DNA of 46,391 bases from positions 1 to 46,391 of the forward strand of contig CANQQT010000010.1 in the NCBI GenBank assembly GCA_947626065.1. The letters are read 5' to 3'. A model generated the notes under the pieces. It searched no databases. It saw nothing but the letters and a program-made list of their open reading frames with translations, and was not told the DNA's origin. Below are positions 30,995-39,809 of the stretch, in pieces; position 1 is the stretch's first letter; each line of letters opens with the position of its first letter. The DNA is from an uncultured Clostridia bacterium. Its GTDB lineage: Bacteria > Bacillota > Clostridia > Oscillospirales > CAG-272. The position numbers and the translations under genes are program-made.

Positions 30995-31765
30995 ATGGAT
31001 TTGACTCTTGACGCCAGACTTGCCGAGGGCTACCGTTCCGGTTCTCAATCGGCAAGAGTATTGACAGAGGACTGGATTGCCCGCCATATGTTTTGCCCAA
31101 GGTGCGGAAGCGATCGGCTTTCGCATTTTGAGAACAACCGCCCGGTCGCGGATTTTTACTGCCCCGTTTGCGGAAATCAATTTGAGCTGAAAAGCAAAAA
31201 TGGAATCATCGGGAAAAAAGTTCCCGACGGCGCCTACGACACCATGATTTCGAGGATACGCTCGGACAGCAGCCCCGATTTTCTGTTTATGGGATATTCG
31301 TTGAGCCGAATGACCGTAAACAATCTGACGGTCGTACCCAAATATTTCCTTCATCCGGATATCATTGAAAAAAGAGAACCTCTTTCGGATTCGGCTCGCC
31401 GCTCCGGGTGGATCGGATGCAATATTCTGCTTGATAAAATTCCGATTCAGGGGAAAATTGACGTTATTACAGACGGGATTGTTTCGGATAAAGCCGCTGT
31501 GTTAAACAAAACCGCGCGGAGCGGCAAGCTTGAAACAAAGAATCTTTCGTCAAGAGGGTGGCTTTTTGATATCCTCCGCTGTGTGAACGCTGTTTCCAAC
31601 AGCATTTTTAATCTTGAACAAATCTATTCCTTTGAAGAGACTCTGCGGCATAACCATCCCGATAACCGTAATATCCGGCCAAAAATCCGACAACAGCTTC
31701 AGATTCTGCGCGACAAGGGCTTTATCGAGTTCGTCGGAAACGGCATCTACCGAAAGATTTTATAA
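30995..31765 (+). CDS. dpnC: DpnI-type methyl-directed restriction endonuclease
   Basis: Type IIM endonuclease homologue expected to cut G(m6A)TC DNA. Its 256 aa compare with about 254 in pneumococcal DpnI. Near-identical blocks include ARVLTEDW, HFENNRPVADFYC, FELKSK, ARRSGWIGCNI, SSRGW and KIRQQLQILRDKGFIEF. The PD-(D/E)xK residues Asp53, Glu64 and Lys66 and the zinc cysteines 34, 37, 56 and 59 are all present, as is the C-terminal winged helix. The start at 30995 follows AAGGAAGGA; an in-frame start 63 nt earlier is not conserved. The gene is clearly less GC-rich than its neighbours, suggesting recent transfer. No methylase is adjacent, as expected for an enzyme that spares unmethylated host DNA. 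Confidence 0.96.
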   Translation: MDLTLDARLAEGYRSGSQSARVLTEDWIARHMFCPRCGSDRLSHFENNRPVADFYCPVCGNQFELKSKNGIIGKKVPDGAYDTMISRIRSDSSPDFLFMGYSLSRMTVNNLTVVPKYFLHPDIIEKREPLSDSARRSGWIGCNILLDKIPIQGKIDVITDGIVSDKAAVLNKTARSGKLETKNLSSRGWLFDILRCVNAVSNSIFNLEQIYSFEETLRHNHPDNRNIRPKIRQQLQILRDKGFIEFVGNGIYRKIL

Positions 31766-31840
31766 ACGGGGGAAATCCCTCCTCCCCGCGTTGGCGGCAA
31801 ACAGGCCCCTTGTCAAGCCGCACGCCCCCATAACCGCTCC

Positions 31841-31871
31841 GAGCGCCCGGCTTCCCCGGGCGCTCGTTTTT
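31841..31871 (+). terminator. Strong terminator after the DpnI gene
   Basis: A perfect 10-bp stem (31841-31850 with 31856-31865, GAGCGCCCGG), 5-nt loop, then GTTTTT. On the minus strand it lacks a T run, so it serves the endonuclease transcript. Confidence 0.88.
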
Positions 31872-31894
31872 CAAAGATATTTCAGGCAAATCCT

Positions 31895-32578
31895 CTATTT
31901 TCTGACTCCCAGCTGCTCCGACCATTTCTCCAGCTCCTCCCGATCGGCCGAGAAGTCCTCTCCTCCGAATCTCGCGTCGGTATAAACCGGAAACAGTCGG
32001 CTTCCCTCCTCCTCGCTCAGCTTCCAGCGGGCGCCAAGCTGCTGCGGGGTGTCGGAGAGGCGGAAGCGTTTTCCCTTTTTTACCTCCCTACGGATGAGGC
32101 GGATATAGAGGTAGCGCACCCTTTCCTTGTCGTCCCCGAGATCCCGGAATCGGCGCTTCGTCAAATCCTTTTTCCTTTTTTCCTCCCGTTCCCGTCCGTT
32201 TGAGAAGACGAAGCGGCGCTCGTCGCGCATTCTTTCGCGGCCTTCCCTTCTTCCGAAGCGGCGCCGGAGCTTCCTCGCCGCCCTTTCAAAGGATCCGGCC
32301 AATCTTGAAATCACCCTTCCCATCGTTCCGTTCCAGGCCTTGACGGCGGCGGCTCTCAGGCGTTTTCGGAGCAGTCGATAAAAGAGAAAAATCGCGGCGG
32401 CCCCCGTGAGAACGGCGAAGAGGGCGACCATTTGCGAAAGCCCCTTGAGCGCCGGTCGATAGAGGCGCAGGTGCAGAACGCCCTGACAAAGAATCAGCGC
32501 GAGGGCCGCCAGCGTAGTCGGCAGGATGAATTTTTTCCGTGGGATTTTCTTCTCTTCGGGGGATTGGGGGCTTGGCAA
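31895..32578 (-). CDS. Membrane protein with DUF4129-like C-terminus
   Basis: A 227-aa protein with two N-terminal hydrophobic helices (about residues 17-65), a long Arg/Lys-rich cytoplasmic stretch and a C-terminal segment (VRYLYIRLIRREVKKGKRF, DTPQQLG, LFPVYTDARFG) resembling the DUF4129 tail that accompanies MoxR/DUF58/transglutaminase clusters. The start is TTG at 32578, with AGGAGG 9 nt upstream; no ATG fits. It is the last gene of the MoxR-DUF58 operon. A separate transglutaminase-like gene, usual in such clusters, is not present here. Confidence 0.7.
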   Translation of the reverse strand: MPSPQSPEEKKIPRKKFILPTTLAALALILCQGVLHLRLYRPALKGLSQMVALFAVLTGAAAIFLFYRLLRKRLRAAAVKAWNGTMGRVISRLAGSFERAARKLRRRFGRREGRERMRDERRFVFSNGREREEKRKKDLTKRRFRDLGDDKERVRYLYIRLIRREVKKGKRFRLSDTPQQLGARWKLSEEEGSRLFPVYTDARFGGEDFSADREELEKWSEQLGVRK

Positions 32579-32658
32579 GTCTTCGGCCTCCTTTCGTCAG
32601 GGTGGGATATGGGGTGCCGCACGGCGTATGAAAAGCTTCGCCCGGGTTCCTCCCGGTT

Positions 32659-33849
32659 TTACCGCTTTTTCTTTTTCCGTTCGATGGGCTTTTCGGGGGC
32701 GCTTTCGGGGCTTTCGGCGGCCTCTTCGGTACGGGGACCGCCGGTCAGCAGGACGGGGTGCAGGACGTTTCCCTGCAGAGCCAATCTCGACAGCAGAGCA
32801 TCGGTTTCCTCCGTCAGCTCCGGCGTCAGGATATAAATTTCATGCCCCATCACGCCCTCCCGCAGACAGGAGGCCAGCATTCCCGCGAAGGAGAGTCCGA
32901 AGGCGCACCGCGCCCTCGCCATCTGCTTCAGCGCATTTTTCAGATGCTCCTCTCCGCTTCCGGTCGGGATCGAAATTCCCTTTTCCCCCGACACAAGCAG
33001 ACAGTTGGCGGCAAATCCCGCCCGGTTCCCTCCGTAGATCGCCTCCCGCAGCAGCGCGGCGGCATAGGAAAGTCCGCCCTCCATCATCTGTTCATAGGCC
33101 GGTGTGGGAATCGAATGCCCCGCCGCGAGCTGAAAATTCAGGCAGACAAACACCGTTCTATCGGAACAGAAGTCTCGGCTGTTGACGCGGATTCCCTCGG
33201 TTCCGTACCGTCCGCTCCTTGCCGTCGCCTTGAAATTGATGCTATGGAGCGGGTCGCCGAAGCGATAGCTCCGGACTCCGTTCACCGAAAAGGGGTCGTA
33301 AAGCAGTCTCTGCGCGGTGACGCTTTCCCCCTGCGCCTGACTGAGCGGCGTCTGGCTTCCTTCGACCGGCACGATCTTCGGATAGACGAAGATTCCCGCC
33401 GGGGCCGCCAGATACCGGACGCGGCGGCGATAGAAAATATCGACGGTTTCCAGCCGGTAATCCCCTCGCTTGGTGCAGGCGACGGGATGGGTTCTCGTAA
33501 TCTGCATAAAGGGGAGCAGGTGAAAGCGGCTTCTTGCGTACTGCATGGTGCCCCGGGGATCGGCCGGCTGGTCGGTCAGGCGGAGTCCGTCGTAAAAGTA
33601 GGCCTCGACGTCAACGAAGAAGACCGGCAGAAAGGAGGGATTCCGGATAACCTCGGTGAGAGTTGTTCCCTCCCCCTCATAGACCCCCTCCTCCCCGAAC
33701 CTCCGGGAATAGATCAGCCGGGCAATCAGGCGATCGCGGAGAAGAAACCCGAGGAGTGAAACGATTCCGACGGCGAGGGCCGACACGAGAAGGATCGGGA
33801 GGAGAATATTTCCCGCCGCAAGAAGTCCCGGCAGAATGGCCGCGCTCAT
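32659..33849 (-). CDS. DUF58 family protein
   Basis: A 396-aa protein with two N-terminal membrane helices and a DUF58 domain. The signature is YRFGDPLHSINFKATARSG near residue 190, followed by a vWA-like beta-strand (TVFVCLNFQ). Family members work with MoxR ATPases in poorly defined cell-surface or stress roles. The start overlaps the MoxR stop by 4 nt (ATGA). The C-terminus is Lys/Arg/Glu-rich and non-conserved. Confidence 0.9.
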   Translation of the reverse strand: MSAAILPGLLAAGNILLPILLVSALAVGIVSLLGFLLRDRLIARLIYSRRFGEEGVYEGEGTTLTEVIRNPSFLPVFFVDVEAYFYDGLRLTDQPADPRGTMQYARSRFHLLPFMQITRTHPVACTKRGDYRLETVDIFYRRRVRYLAAPAGIFVYPKIVPVEGSQTPLSQAQGESVTAQRLLYDPFSVNGVRSYRFGDPLHSINFKATARSGRYGTEGIRVNSRDFCSDRTVFVCLNFQLAAGHSIPTPAYEQMMEGGLSYAAALLREAIYGGNRAGFAANCLLVSGEKGISIPTGSGEEHLKNALKQMARARCAFGLSFAGMLASCLREGVMGHEIYILTPELTEETDALLSRLALQGNVLHPVLLTGGPRTEEAAESPESAPEKPIERKKKKR

Positions 33850-34808
33850 CTCCCGTCCCAGCCGAGCTCAGTCTCGGAGGGTACCTGCGTATGGAGAAGC
33901 ACCTCCCGCACGGTTTCCTCCGCCGCGTTTTTCCGGATTCTCGCCGATCCGGTGAGGAGCAGTCGGTGCGGCAGGGTCGGCAGGGCCGCCCGCTTGACGT
34001 CGTCCGGCGTCACGAAGCTCCTTCCGGACAGGGCCGCGTAGCCCTTCGCCACCCGCAGCAGGCTCAGCGCCCCGCGGGGACTGACGCCGAGGAGGACGCC
34101 TTCCCTTTTCCGCGTCGCCTCGGCGAGGGAGGTGATATAGCTCAAAATATCCCGGTGAACAAAGACTCCATTCATTTCCCTTCGGCAGGCAAGAATCTCC
34201 TCCCGCCCGGCGACCGGCTTCACCTCTCCGAGCGGGTCGGAGGAGCCGAAGCGCTCCAGAATCGCGACGTTTTCCTCGTGCGTCGGGTAATCCATCGCGG
34301 TTTTGACGAGGAAGCGGTCGAGCTGTGCCTCCGGGAGCGGGAAAACGCCCATGCTCTCGACGGGATTTTCGGTGGCGACGACGAGGAAGGGATCGCTTAA
34401 GCGGTAGGTTTTCCCGTCGATGGTCGCCTGTCTCTCCTCCATGCACTCCAGGAGTCCTGCCTGCGTCTTCGGCGTGGCGCGGTTGATTTCGTCGGCCAAC
34501 ACGATGGGAGAAAACACCGGGCCGGGGACGAACTCGAACTCGCTTTTCTTCATATTAAAATAATTGATTCCCGTAATGTCGGAGGGGAGCAGGTCGGGGG
34601 TGAACTGAATCCGACTGCAGGGGAAGGAGAGCGCGGCGGCGAAGGCCTTGACCAGCATCGTTTTGCCGGTGCCCGGCACGTCCTCAATCAGCATATGACC
34701 GCCACACAGGAGGGAAATCAGCATCAGATCCAGCACTTCCTCCTTCCCGACGATGACCTTGGCGACCTCTTTTTTCAGCGCTTCCCGCAACTCTTTTCCC
34801 TGATTCAT
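33846..34808 (-). CDS. MoxR-type AAA+ ATPase
   Basis: A 320-aa MoxR ATPase with Walker A EDVPGTGKTML near residue 45, Walker B IVLADEINRATPKTQ, sensor 1 VVATENP, and the arginine-rich lid near SPRGALSLLRVAKGYA. MoxR proteins act as chaperones for vWA/DUF58 partners, here the overlapping downstream gene. The start at 34808 has GAGAGG about 9 nt upstream; the long frame upstream of it runs through a repetitive leader without a ribosome site. Confidence 0.93.
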   Translation of the reverse strand: MNQGKELREALKKEVAKVIVGKEEVLDLMLISLLCGGHMLIEDVPGTGKTMLVKAFAAALSFPCSRIQFTPDLLPSDITGINYFNMKKSEFEFVPGPVFSPIVLADEINRATPKTQAGLLECMEERQATIDGKTYRLSDPFLVVATENPVESMGVFPLPEAQLDRFLVKTAMDYPTHEENVAILERFGSSDPLGEVKPVAGREEILACRREMNGVFVHRDILSYITSLAEATRKREGVLLGVSPRGALSLLRVAKGYAALSGRSFVTPDDVKRAALPTLPHRLLLTGSARIRKNAAEETVREVLLHTQVPSETELGWDGR

Positions 34809-35172
34809 GGTATTTTCCTCTCTTGCGCGGCGGGATTTTCTTCCCTTCCGCAAAATTTTGGTGTGTAACAACTTTTGACCGCTTTGTGTGACCGGCACGG
34901 AGAAATCCGGTACGGCGAAATCCGGCCCGGCGCGGCAAATTTCCCGATTGATTCCACGCGGTGAAGCCGTCGGTTCCCTCCGGCGGGGGTTTTGCGGCCC
35001 GGGAGCTCTCGCACACGCGGCGTGGCGAACCCGGCGGATTCCGTGGCCCGGCGCGACACCGGCGAAATTCCCGGCTCGATTCCGCGTGGCGGGGCCGTCA
35101 TCCCCTCCGGACGCTTTTTTGAGCGGTCGAATGGCGGGCAAAAGCGGCCCTCAGGCCCTCTTCCCTCTTTCC
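34809..35172. repeat. Repetitive leader of the MoxR operon
   Basis: The 360-nt leader between promoter and MoxR contains two diverged copies of a ~50-bp unit (34931-34982 and 35067-35111; shared blocks CGGCRAATTTCCCG-like, GATTCC-CGCG, CCGTC, CCCTCCGG) and shorter copies of GAAATCCGG. No gene is supported. Confidence 0.6.
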
Positions 35173-35201
35173 ATTATAAACAATTTCTCAAACAAAGTAA
35201 A
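35173..35201 (-). promoter_or_regulatory. Sigma-A promoter of the MoxR operon
   Basis: On the minus strand, TTTACT (35201-35196) and TATAAT (35178-35173) with a 17-bp spacer. Confidence 0.8.
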
Positions 35202-35541
35202 GCAATCGCGGAAAAACGGCAAATATTTACAATAAATTCATATTTCAAGGGCCAAGGAGTGGTAAAATAGAGTGGGAGGTTTTGAGCTGTGCCTCCCCCC
35301 AGTCAAACCGGCCTCTTGCGCGACCTTCCCTCGCGCTTGCAAATGGCGCGACTGTAAAATGCGGCCACGCAAAACGGGAGCTTCCCGAAGGCTTGCGGAA
35401 ACGGTTTGCCCGGCAAACGCCCGCGCAAGTCTTGAACCCTTTTCAGAAATCGCGGGGTCGGCGGCGCGGCTTGCCAAAAGTGCCCGTAAGAGCCTTGAGA
35501 AATCCGCAAAGGCCGATACCGCGCACCGCGAAGGAGCTGCT
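35202..35541. other. Upstream region of rimM-trmD
   Basis: About 340 bp. TAAAAT at 35263-35268 may be a -10 box but has no good -35. A hairpin GGGAGG/CCTCCC follows near 35275-35298. An open frame runs into rimM but lacks a ribosome site and homology to RimM in this part. Confidence 0.45.
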
Positions 35542-36060
35542 ATGCGAAGTTACATTGAAATCGGAAAAATCGTCGCCCCGCACGGGGTGGCCGGCGCTCT
35601 TCGGGTGGAGCCGTGGTGCGACTCCCCTCAGGTTCTCGCCGGGATGAAGCGCGTCTTCTTCCCTCCTCTCGCCAAGGGAGAGCCCTATCGGGAGGTGGCC
35701 GTTCTTCGCGGCTCGGTTCAGGGGAACCGGGTTCTTCTGACGCTTTCCGGCACCGATTCCCGTGAAAAGGCCGAGGGTCTGCGGAACTGTCTGCTTTACG
35801 CCTTCCGCGAGGACATTCCCGTCCCCGAGGGGGCCTTCCTCATCGACGATCTGAAGGGCCTTCCGGTCATCGACGCCGACACCGGGCGTCTCTACGGAAC
35901 TCTGCGCGACGTTCTCTCGGGCCCGGCGGGGGAGCTTTACGAAATCGCCTCCGACAAGGGGCCGGTTCTGCTTCCCGCCGTTCCGGAATTCATAAAAAAA
36001 ACCGTGCCGGAGGAAGGGATCTACATCACGCCGATCCCGGGATTCTTTGATGAAATTTGA
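35542..36060 (+). CDS. rimM: Ribosome maturation factor RimM
   Basis: Binds ribosomal protein S19 and assists 30S head maturation. The 172-aa protein has the N-terminal beta-barrel (IEIGKIVAPHGVAGALRVEP) and the C-terminal PRC-barrel (DDLKGLPVIDADTGRLYGTL, LLPAVPEFIKK), both of normal length. AAGGAG lies 7 nt before ATG 35542. Its 3' end overlaps trmD by 11 nt, the common bacterial arrangement. rpsP and rplS, often flanking, are absent here. Confidence 0.95.
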   Translation: MRSYIEIGKIVAPHGVAGALRVEPWCDSPQVLAGMKRVFFPPLAKGEPYREVAVLRGSVQGNRVLLTLSGTDSREKAEGLRNCLLYAFREDIPVPEGAFLIDDLKGLPVIDADTGRLYGTLRDVLSGPAGELYEIASDKGPVLLPAVPEFIKKTVPEEGIYITPIPGFFDEI

Positions 36061-36727
36061 TATTCTGACTCTTTTCCCCGACATGGTGCGCGCCGTTCTC
36101 TCGGAGAGCATCATCGGGCGGGCCATTTCCTCCGGGATTCTCACCGTGACGGTACACAACATCCGCGACTATTCGGAGGACAAGCACCGTCGGGTCGACG
36201 ACACCCCCTACGGCGGCGGCTTCGGGATGCTGATGGCCGCGCCCCCCGTTTACCGCTGTTGGGAAGCCGTCACCGGCGGAAAAAAACCGGCAAACGGGAA
36301 AACGATCTATCTTTCCCCGCAGGGGAAGGTTCTGACGCAGAAGAAGGCGGAGGAGCTTTCGTGGCTCGACTCTCTGATTCTTCTCTGCGGTCACTACGAG
36401 GGGATCGACGACCGCGTGATTGAGGAAGTGGTCGACGAGGAAATCTCGGTGGGGGACTTTATTCTGACGGGAGGGGAGCTTCCCGCCTGCCTTCTTGTCG
36501 ACTGCGTCGGCCGTTTGGTAAACGGCGTTCTCTCCGACCCCGAATGCCACGAAATCGAGAGCATCAGCTGCGGGATGCTGGAATATCCGCAGTACACGCG
36601 GCCTCCCGTCTTTCACGGGAAGGAAGTTCCCGACGTTCTTCAAAGCGGCAACCACGCCGAAATCGAGCGCTGGCGCTATCTTGCGGCGGTGGAGCGGACG
36701 AAGAAGAAGAGGCCGGATCTTCTTTGA
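36050..36727 (+). CDS. trmD: tRNA (guanine-N1-)-methyltransferase TrmD
   Basis: Methylates G37 of tRNAs with an m1G37 requirement, preventing +1 frameshifts; a SPOUT-class dimer. The 225-aa protein starts FDILTLFPDMV and shows YGGGFGMLMAAPPV, the AdoMet knot LLCGHYEGIDDRVIE and EEISVGDFILTGGELPA, and the C-terminal YTRPPVFHG with SGNHAEIERWR. It starts inside rimM and is translationally coupled to it. Confidence 0.96.
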   Translation: MKFDILTLFPDMVRAVLSESIIGRAISSGILTVTVHNIRDYSEDKHRRVDDTPYGGGFGMLMAAPPVYRCWEAVTGGKKPANGKTIYLSPQGKVLTQKKAEELSWLDSLILLCGHYEGIDDRVIEEVVDEEISVGDFILTGGELPACLLVDCVGRLVNGVLSDPECHEIESISCGMLEYPQYTRPPVFHGKEVPDVLQSGNHAEIERWRYLAAVERTKKKRPDLL

Positions 36728-36921
36728 TTGGCGGCGGAGCTTTTGCCTCCGCTCTCAAGGAAAACAAATTTTTCCGCGCCAGCAAGAATGCCCGCAAACC
36801 ATTTTCCCACCGATAAAAATCCCCGAGCCGCGTTTGCGAAAGTAAACTCCGCAGGTAGGAATTTTCCGCCCGGAACGACAAAAAAACGTACCACAAACAA
36901 ATTTTGAAAGGAGGCGGGAAA

Positions 36922-38844
36922 ATGAACCGTCAGAAAAAAAGCGGCGCCTTTTCGCAGAGCCGGACCGGCGCGGCGCTTACGCGCTTTTCCCTCTTCTTTT
37001 ACCGCGCCCTTTCCGAGAGCCTTATTGGCCGTCTCCTCGGCGGCTACCGCCCTCACGGGGAAGGCAGCGCCCTCTCCCGCGCCGGGTCCCATCTGAAATT
37101 CCGCCACCGGGTTTCGGTTCCCTTCAAACGCTTCATGGCCCGGGGCATTGACCGCAGTCTCCTCCTCTTCCGCCTCCGCCGAGGGATCCGGAATCTCCTT
37201 GACCTGCCCCTGAAAGCGCTGGGCGCCTTCTATTTCGCCTTTGGTGCCTACCTTTCGATCTCCTATCTCATCCGGCATTACGCCCTCTCCTCCGGAGCCC
37301 CGGCCTCCCACCTTTCCCTCGGCATCCTCTGCGCGGTGCTGGGAGGCGTTTTCTCCTCCTCCTCGAAAAAGCTGGGGAGCGCGATTTCCGAGAGCCGTCT
37401 GGTCGGCTTCCTCCTCTTCCGGGTGCTCGGTCTGCGACGAGAAGGGCTTCTTCCCTCGGAGGCTTCGTGGGGCCGCTCCGACGTCGCGCTTCTACTCGGG
37501 ATTGCGGCGGGCGCGATTGCGACGCTGACCTCCCCGTACTGGATTCTTCTCGGCCTTCCGCTTCTCGCCCTCGCCTACGCCATCCTGATTCAGCCGGAGT
37601 GCGGCGTCGTCTGCCTCCTTCTGATTCTCCCCTATATTCCCACCTACTGGGCGGCCTGTCTCTGCCTCTATGTGACGGTCTGCTGGCTCCTTCGCGTGAT
37701 GCGGGGCAAGCGGCTTTTAGCGCTCAACTCGCTCGACCTTGCGGTACTGGCCTTTTCCCTTCTCCTTCTCTTCGGCGGAATTTTCTCGGTGACTCCGCAG
37801 GAAAGCCTCACCGCCGCCCTGCGCTCGATCTGCCTGATGTCGGGCTATTTTCTCGCCGTCAATCTCATCCGCAATTCCGAATGGCTCGCCCGGTGCGTCA
37901 AGGCCCTGCTCTTTTCCCTCTCGGTCACTTCTCTGATCGGCGTCGTGGAACGCCTCCTCGGATTCCTTCCGCAGGGGCTTCCCCGCTTTGCTCTCTTCGC
38001 CGAAATTCCCGGTCGGGTTCCGCTTCTCGGCACCCCGGAAGTCGCCGCCGCCTTCGTCGTGCTCTCGCTTCCCTTCCTTTTCTCGGCGCTTGCCACCGCC
38101 GGGAAGGGGGATACCCGCATCGGCCTCTCGCTTCTTGCCCTCCTTTCTCTCCTCTGCCTCGTCTTTACCCATTCGCTCCCGGGGCTGATTGCGGCCTTCG
38201 TCGGGCTTCTTCTCCTGCTCCTTCTCCGAAGCAAAAAATCCCTCGTCTGGGTGCTTCCCTCCGGGGCGTTTCTCGCCGTTTTCCTTCTTCTCCTTCCCGA
38301 TTCCCTCCGCGTTAGAATTGGCGCGTTCTTTACCAAAGCGACGCTTCCGACCGGCATTATCGAGGGGGTGGATCGGCTGACCGGGGAGGTCTTCCTCTCG
38401 GGAATCGGCTACGGGGAGTCGGCCCTTCAGCGGATTTTCCCGCTCTACGCCGCCGACAGCGGGGAGTCTGTCTACCGGAGCATGAGCCTATACCGGCTCC
38501 TCACCGTTTCGCTCGGGTTGAGCGGGCTTCTCCTCTTCGCGGTTCTGCTTCTGATTTTCCTCCGGCACTGTATGTTCTATTTCGCCTCGAGTCAGGCCGA
38601 CCGTCCCGCGACCCGCTTCACGGCGGCCGCCGGCTTTGCGGGGACGGTTTCCCTTCTAATTCTGGGGATTCACACAAACGTCTGGTACAACAGCCGCGTT
38701 TTCCTGATGTTCTGGCTGGTCTGCGGATTGACCTCCGCCGCCGTCCGGACCGGCGTGCGGGAACGGATTCCCCTGCCCTTCGACGACGGGCCGTCGCTTG
38801 AGCTCGACGTGCGGGATCTGACGCCGGGAAGAGCCGGAAAATAG
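36922..38844 (+). CDS. O-antigen ligase-like polytopic membrane protein
   Basis: A 640-aa membrane protein. A basic N-terminal region of about 90 residues is followed by roughly 11-12 hydrophobic helices and one larger loop in the second half (about 490-540), a layout matching the Wzy/WaaL O-antigen ligase-polymerase superfamily. In a Gram-positive this would polymerise or attach a surface polysaccharide. The loop region reads LSGIGYGESALQRIFPLY. AAAGGAGG lies 7 nt before ATG 36922. The next two genes encode small DUF4330 membrane proteins, probably partners in export or envelope assembly. Confidence 0.8.
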   Translation: MNRQKKSGAFSQSRTGAALTRFSLFFYRALSESLIGRLLGGYRPHGEGSALSRAGSHLKFRHRVSVPFKRFMARGIDRSLLLFRLRRGIRNLLDLPLKALGAFYFAFGAYLSISYLIRHYALSSGAPASHLSLGILCAVLGGVFSSSSKKLGSAISESRLVGFLLFRVLGLRREGLLPSEASWGRSDVALLLGIAAGAIATLTSPYWILLGLPLLALAYAILIQPECGVVCLLLILPYIPTYWAACLCLYVTVCWLLRVMRGKRLLALNSLDLAVLAFSLLLLFGGIFSVTPQESLTAALRSICLMSGYFLAVNLIRNSEWLARCVKALLFSLSVTSLIGVVERLLGFLPQGLPRFALFAEIPGRVPLLGTPEVAAAFVVLSLPFLFSALATAGKGDTRIGLSLLALLSLLCLVFTHSLPGLIAAFVGLLLLLLLRSKKSLVWVLPSGAFLAVFLLLLPDSLRVRIGAFFTKATLPTGIIEGVDRLTGEVFLSGIGYGESALQRIFPLYAADSGESVYRSMSLYRLLTVSLGLSGLLLFAVLLLIFLRHCMFYFASSQADRPATRFTAAAGFAGTVSLLILGIHTNVWYNSRVFLMFWLVCGLTSAAVRTGVRERIPLPFDDGPSLELDVRDLTPGRAGK

Positions 38845-38917
38845 GCTTTCCGGGACAGCGACCGTGCGGTAGCCCTGCGAACGCCTTTTGCCGGGCATTC
38901 CGGGCGGGTTTCGCGGT

Positions 38918-39007
38918 GGAAAGCTCCACTTTGGAAAGTTCCGCTTCGGATTGCTCCACTTCGGAAAATTCTGCTTCGGATAGTTCCACTTCGGAAGATT
39001 CCGCTTC
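38918..39007. repeat. 15-bp tandem repeat array, six exact-register units
   Basis: Units start at 38918, 38933, 38948, 38963, 38978 and 38993 (consensus GGAAAGTTCCACTTC), with a partial seventh. The minus strand would encode a Glu/Ser pentapeptide repeat, but no gene signals exist. Confidence 0.88.
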
Positions 39008-39101
39008 GGCGGTTCGCTTCGGCTTTGGCCAATTCCGAGCGCACCCGCGCCGCACTTTCTGAGACTTTAAATTGCCGCTCTGCGGTGAAACGGAGATTTT
39101 T

Positions 39102-39617
39102 ATGAACAACAAAGCGAAAACCAAGAGAAAAATCGCCTTCAATTTCATCGACGTGCTTCTCATCCTCGTGATTCTCGTCTCGGCGCTCCTCCTTTTCTAC
39201 TATCTGAAAAATCGCCGCGTCGTCCTCTCCGACAACCCCGACACCGTTTCGGTGGTCTACACCCTCCGCATTTCCCCGATGCGGGAGGATTTCCGGAATC
39301 TGGTTCAGGTCGGCGATCCCGTCACCGATCTCCGCTCCTCCGGAAAAATCGGGGAGGTGACCAACGTCTCCTATTCCGAATATCAGTACGTCGGCACCGA
39401 CAAGACCACCGGCGAGGCCGTCGTCAGCGACTGTCCGGGACAGATCACGATGGTGCTCACCGTCCTTGCCGAGGCGGAGGTGACAAGCACCGGCTTTTCC
39501 GTGAACGGTCGGGAGCTGACGCTGAGTGGGAAAATTCCCTTCCGGGTTCCCGATTTCACGGCGACCGCCGTCTGTGTTTCGGTCGCCCGTCAGGAATCCT
39601 CCGACAGCGGCGCCTGA
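39102..39617 (+). CDS. DUF4330 membrane protein, copy 1
   Basis: A 171-aa protein with a basic N-terminus, one transmembrane helix at about 15-36 (FIDVLLILVILVSALLLFYY) and an extracellular beta-rich domain, the DUF4330 layout. Function is unknown; the family is found beside polysaccharide and envelope genes in Clostridia. GGAG precedes ATG 39102. It is a distant paralogue of the next gene. Confidence 0.8.
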   Translation: MNNKAKTKRKIAFNFIDVLLILVILVSALLLFYYLKNRRVVLSDNPDTVSVVYTLRISPMREDFRNLVQVGDPVTDLRSSGKIGEVTNVSYSEYQYVGTDKTTGEAVVSDCPGQITMVLTVLAEAEVTSTGFSVNGRELTLSGKIPFRVPDFTATAVCVSVARQESSDSGA

Positions 39618-39809
39618 GTCCCGCCGGAGCTTTCCTCCTATCGTCGGCGCTTCCGGGGCAAAAATTCCCGAAAAGCACGTTGCAATTTACCGTCAGCTAA
39701 AAGATTTCATTCCGATTTGACCGGAGCTGAGCCAAGCCTCCGCCCGTCCTTTTGGCGGCTCTCCCTCCGGCAGGGGCGAAAAATTCCGACGTCCCAGAAA
39801 GGCCTTGTT

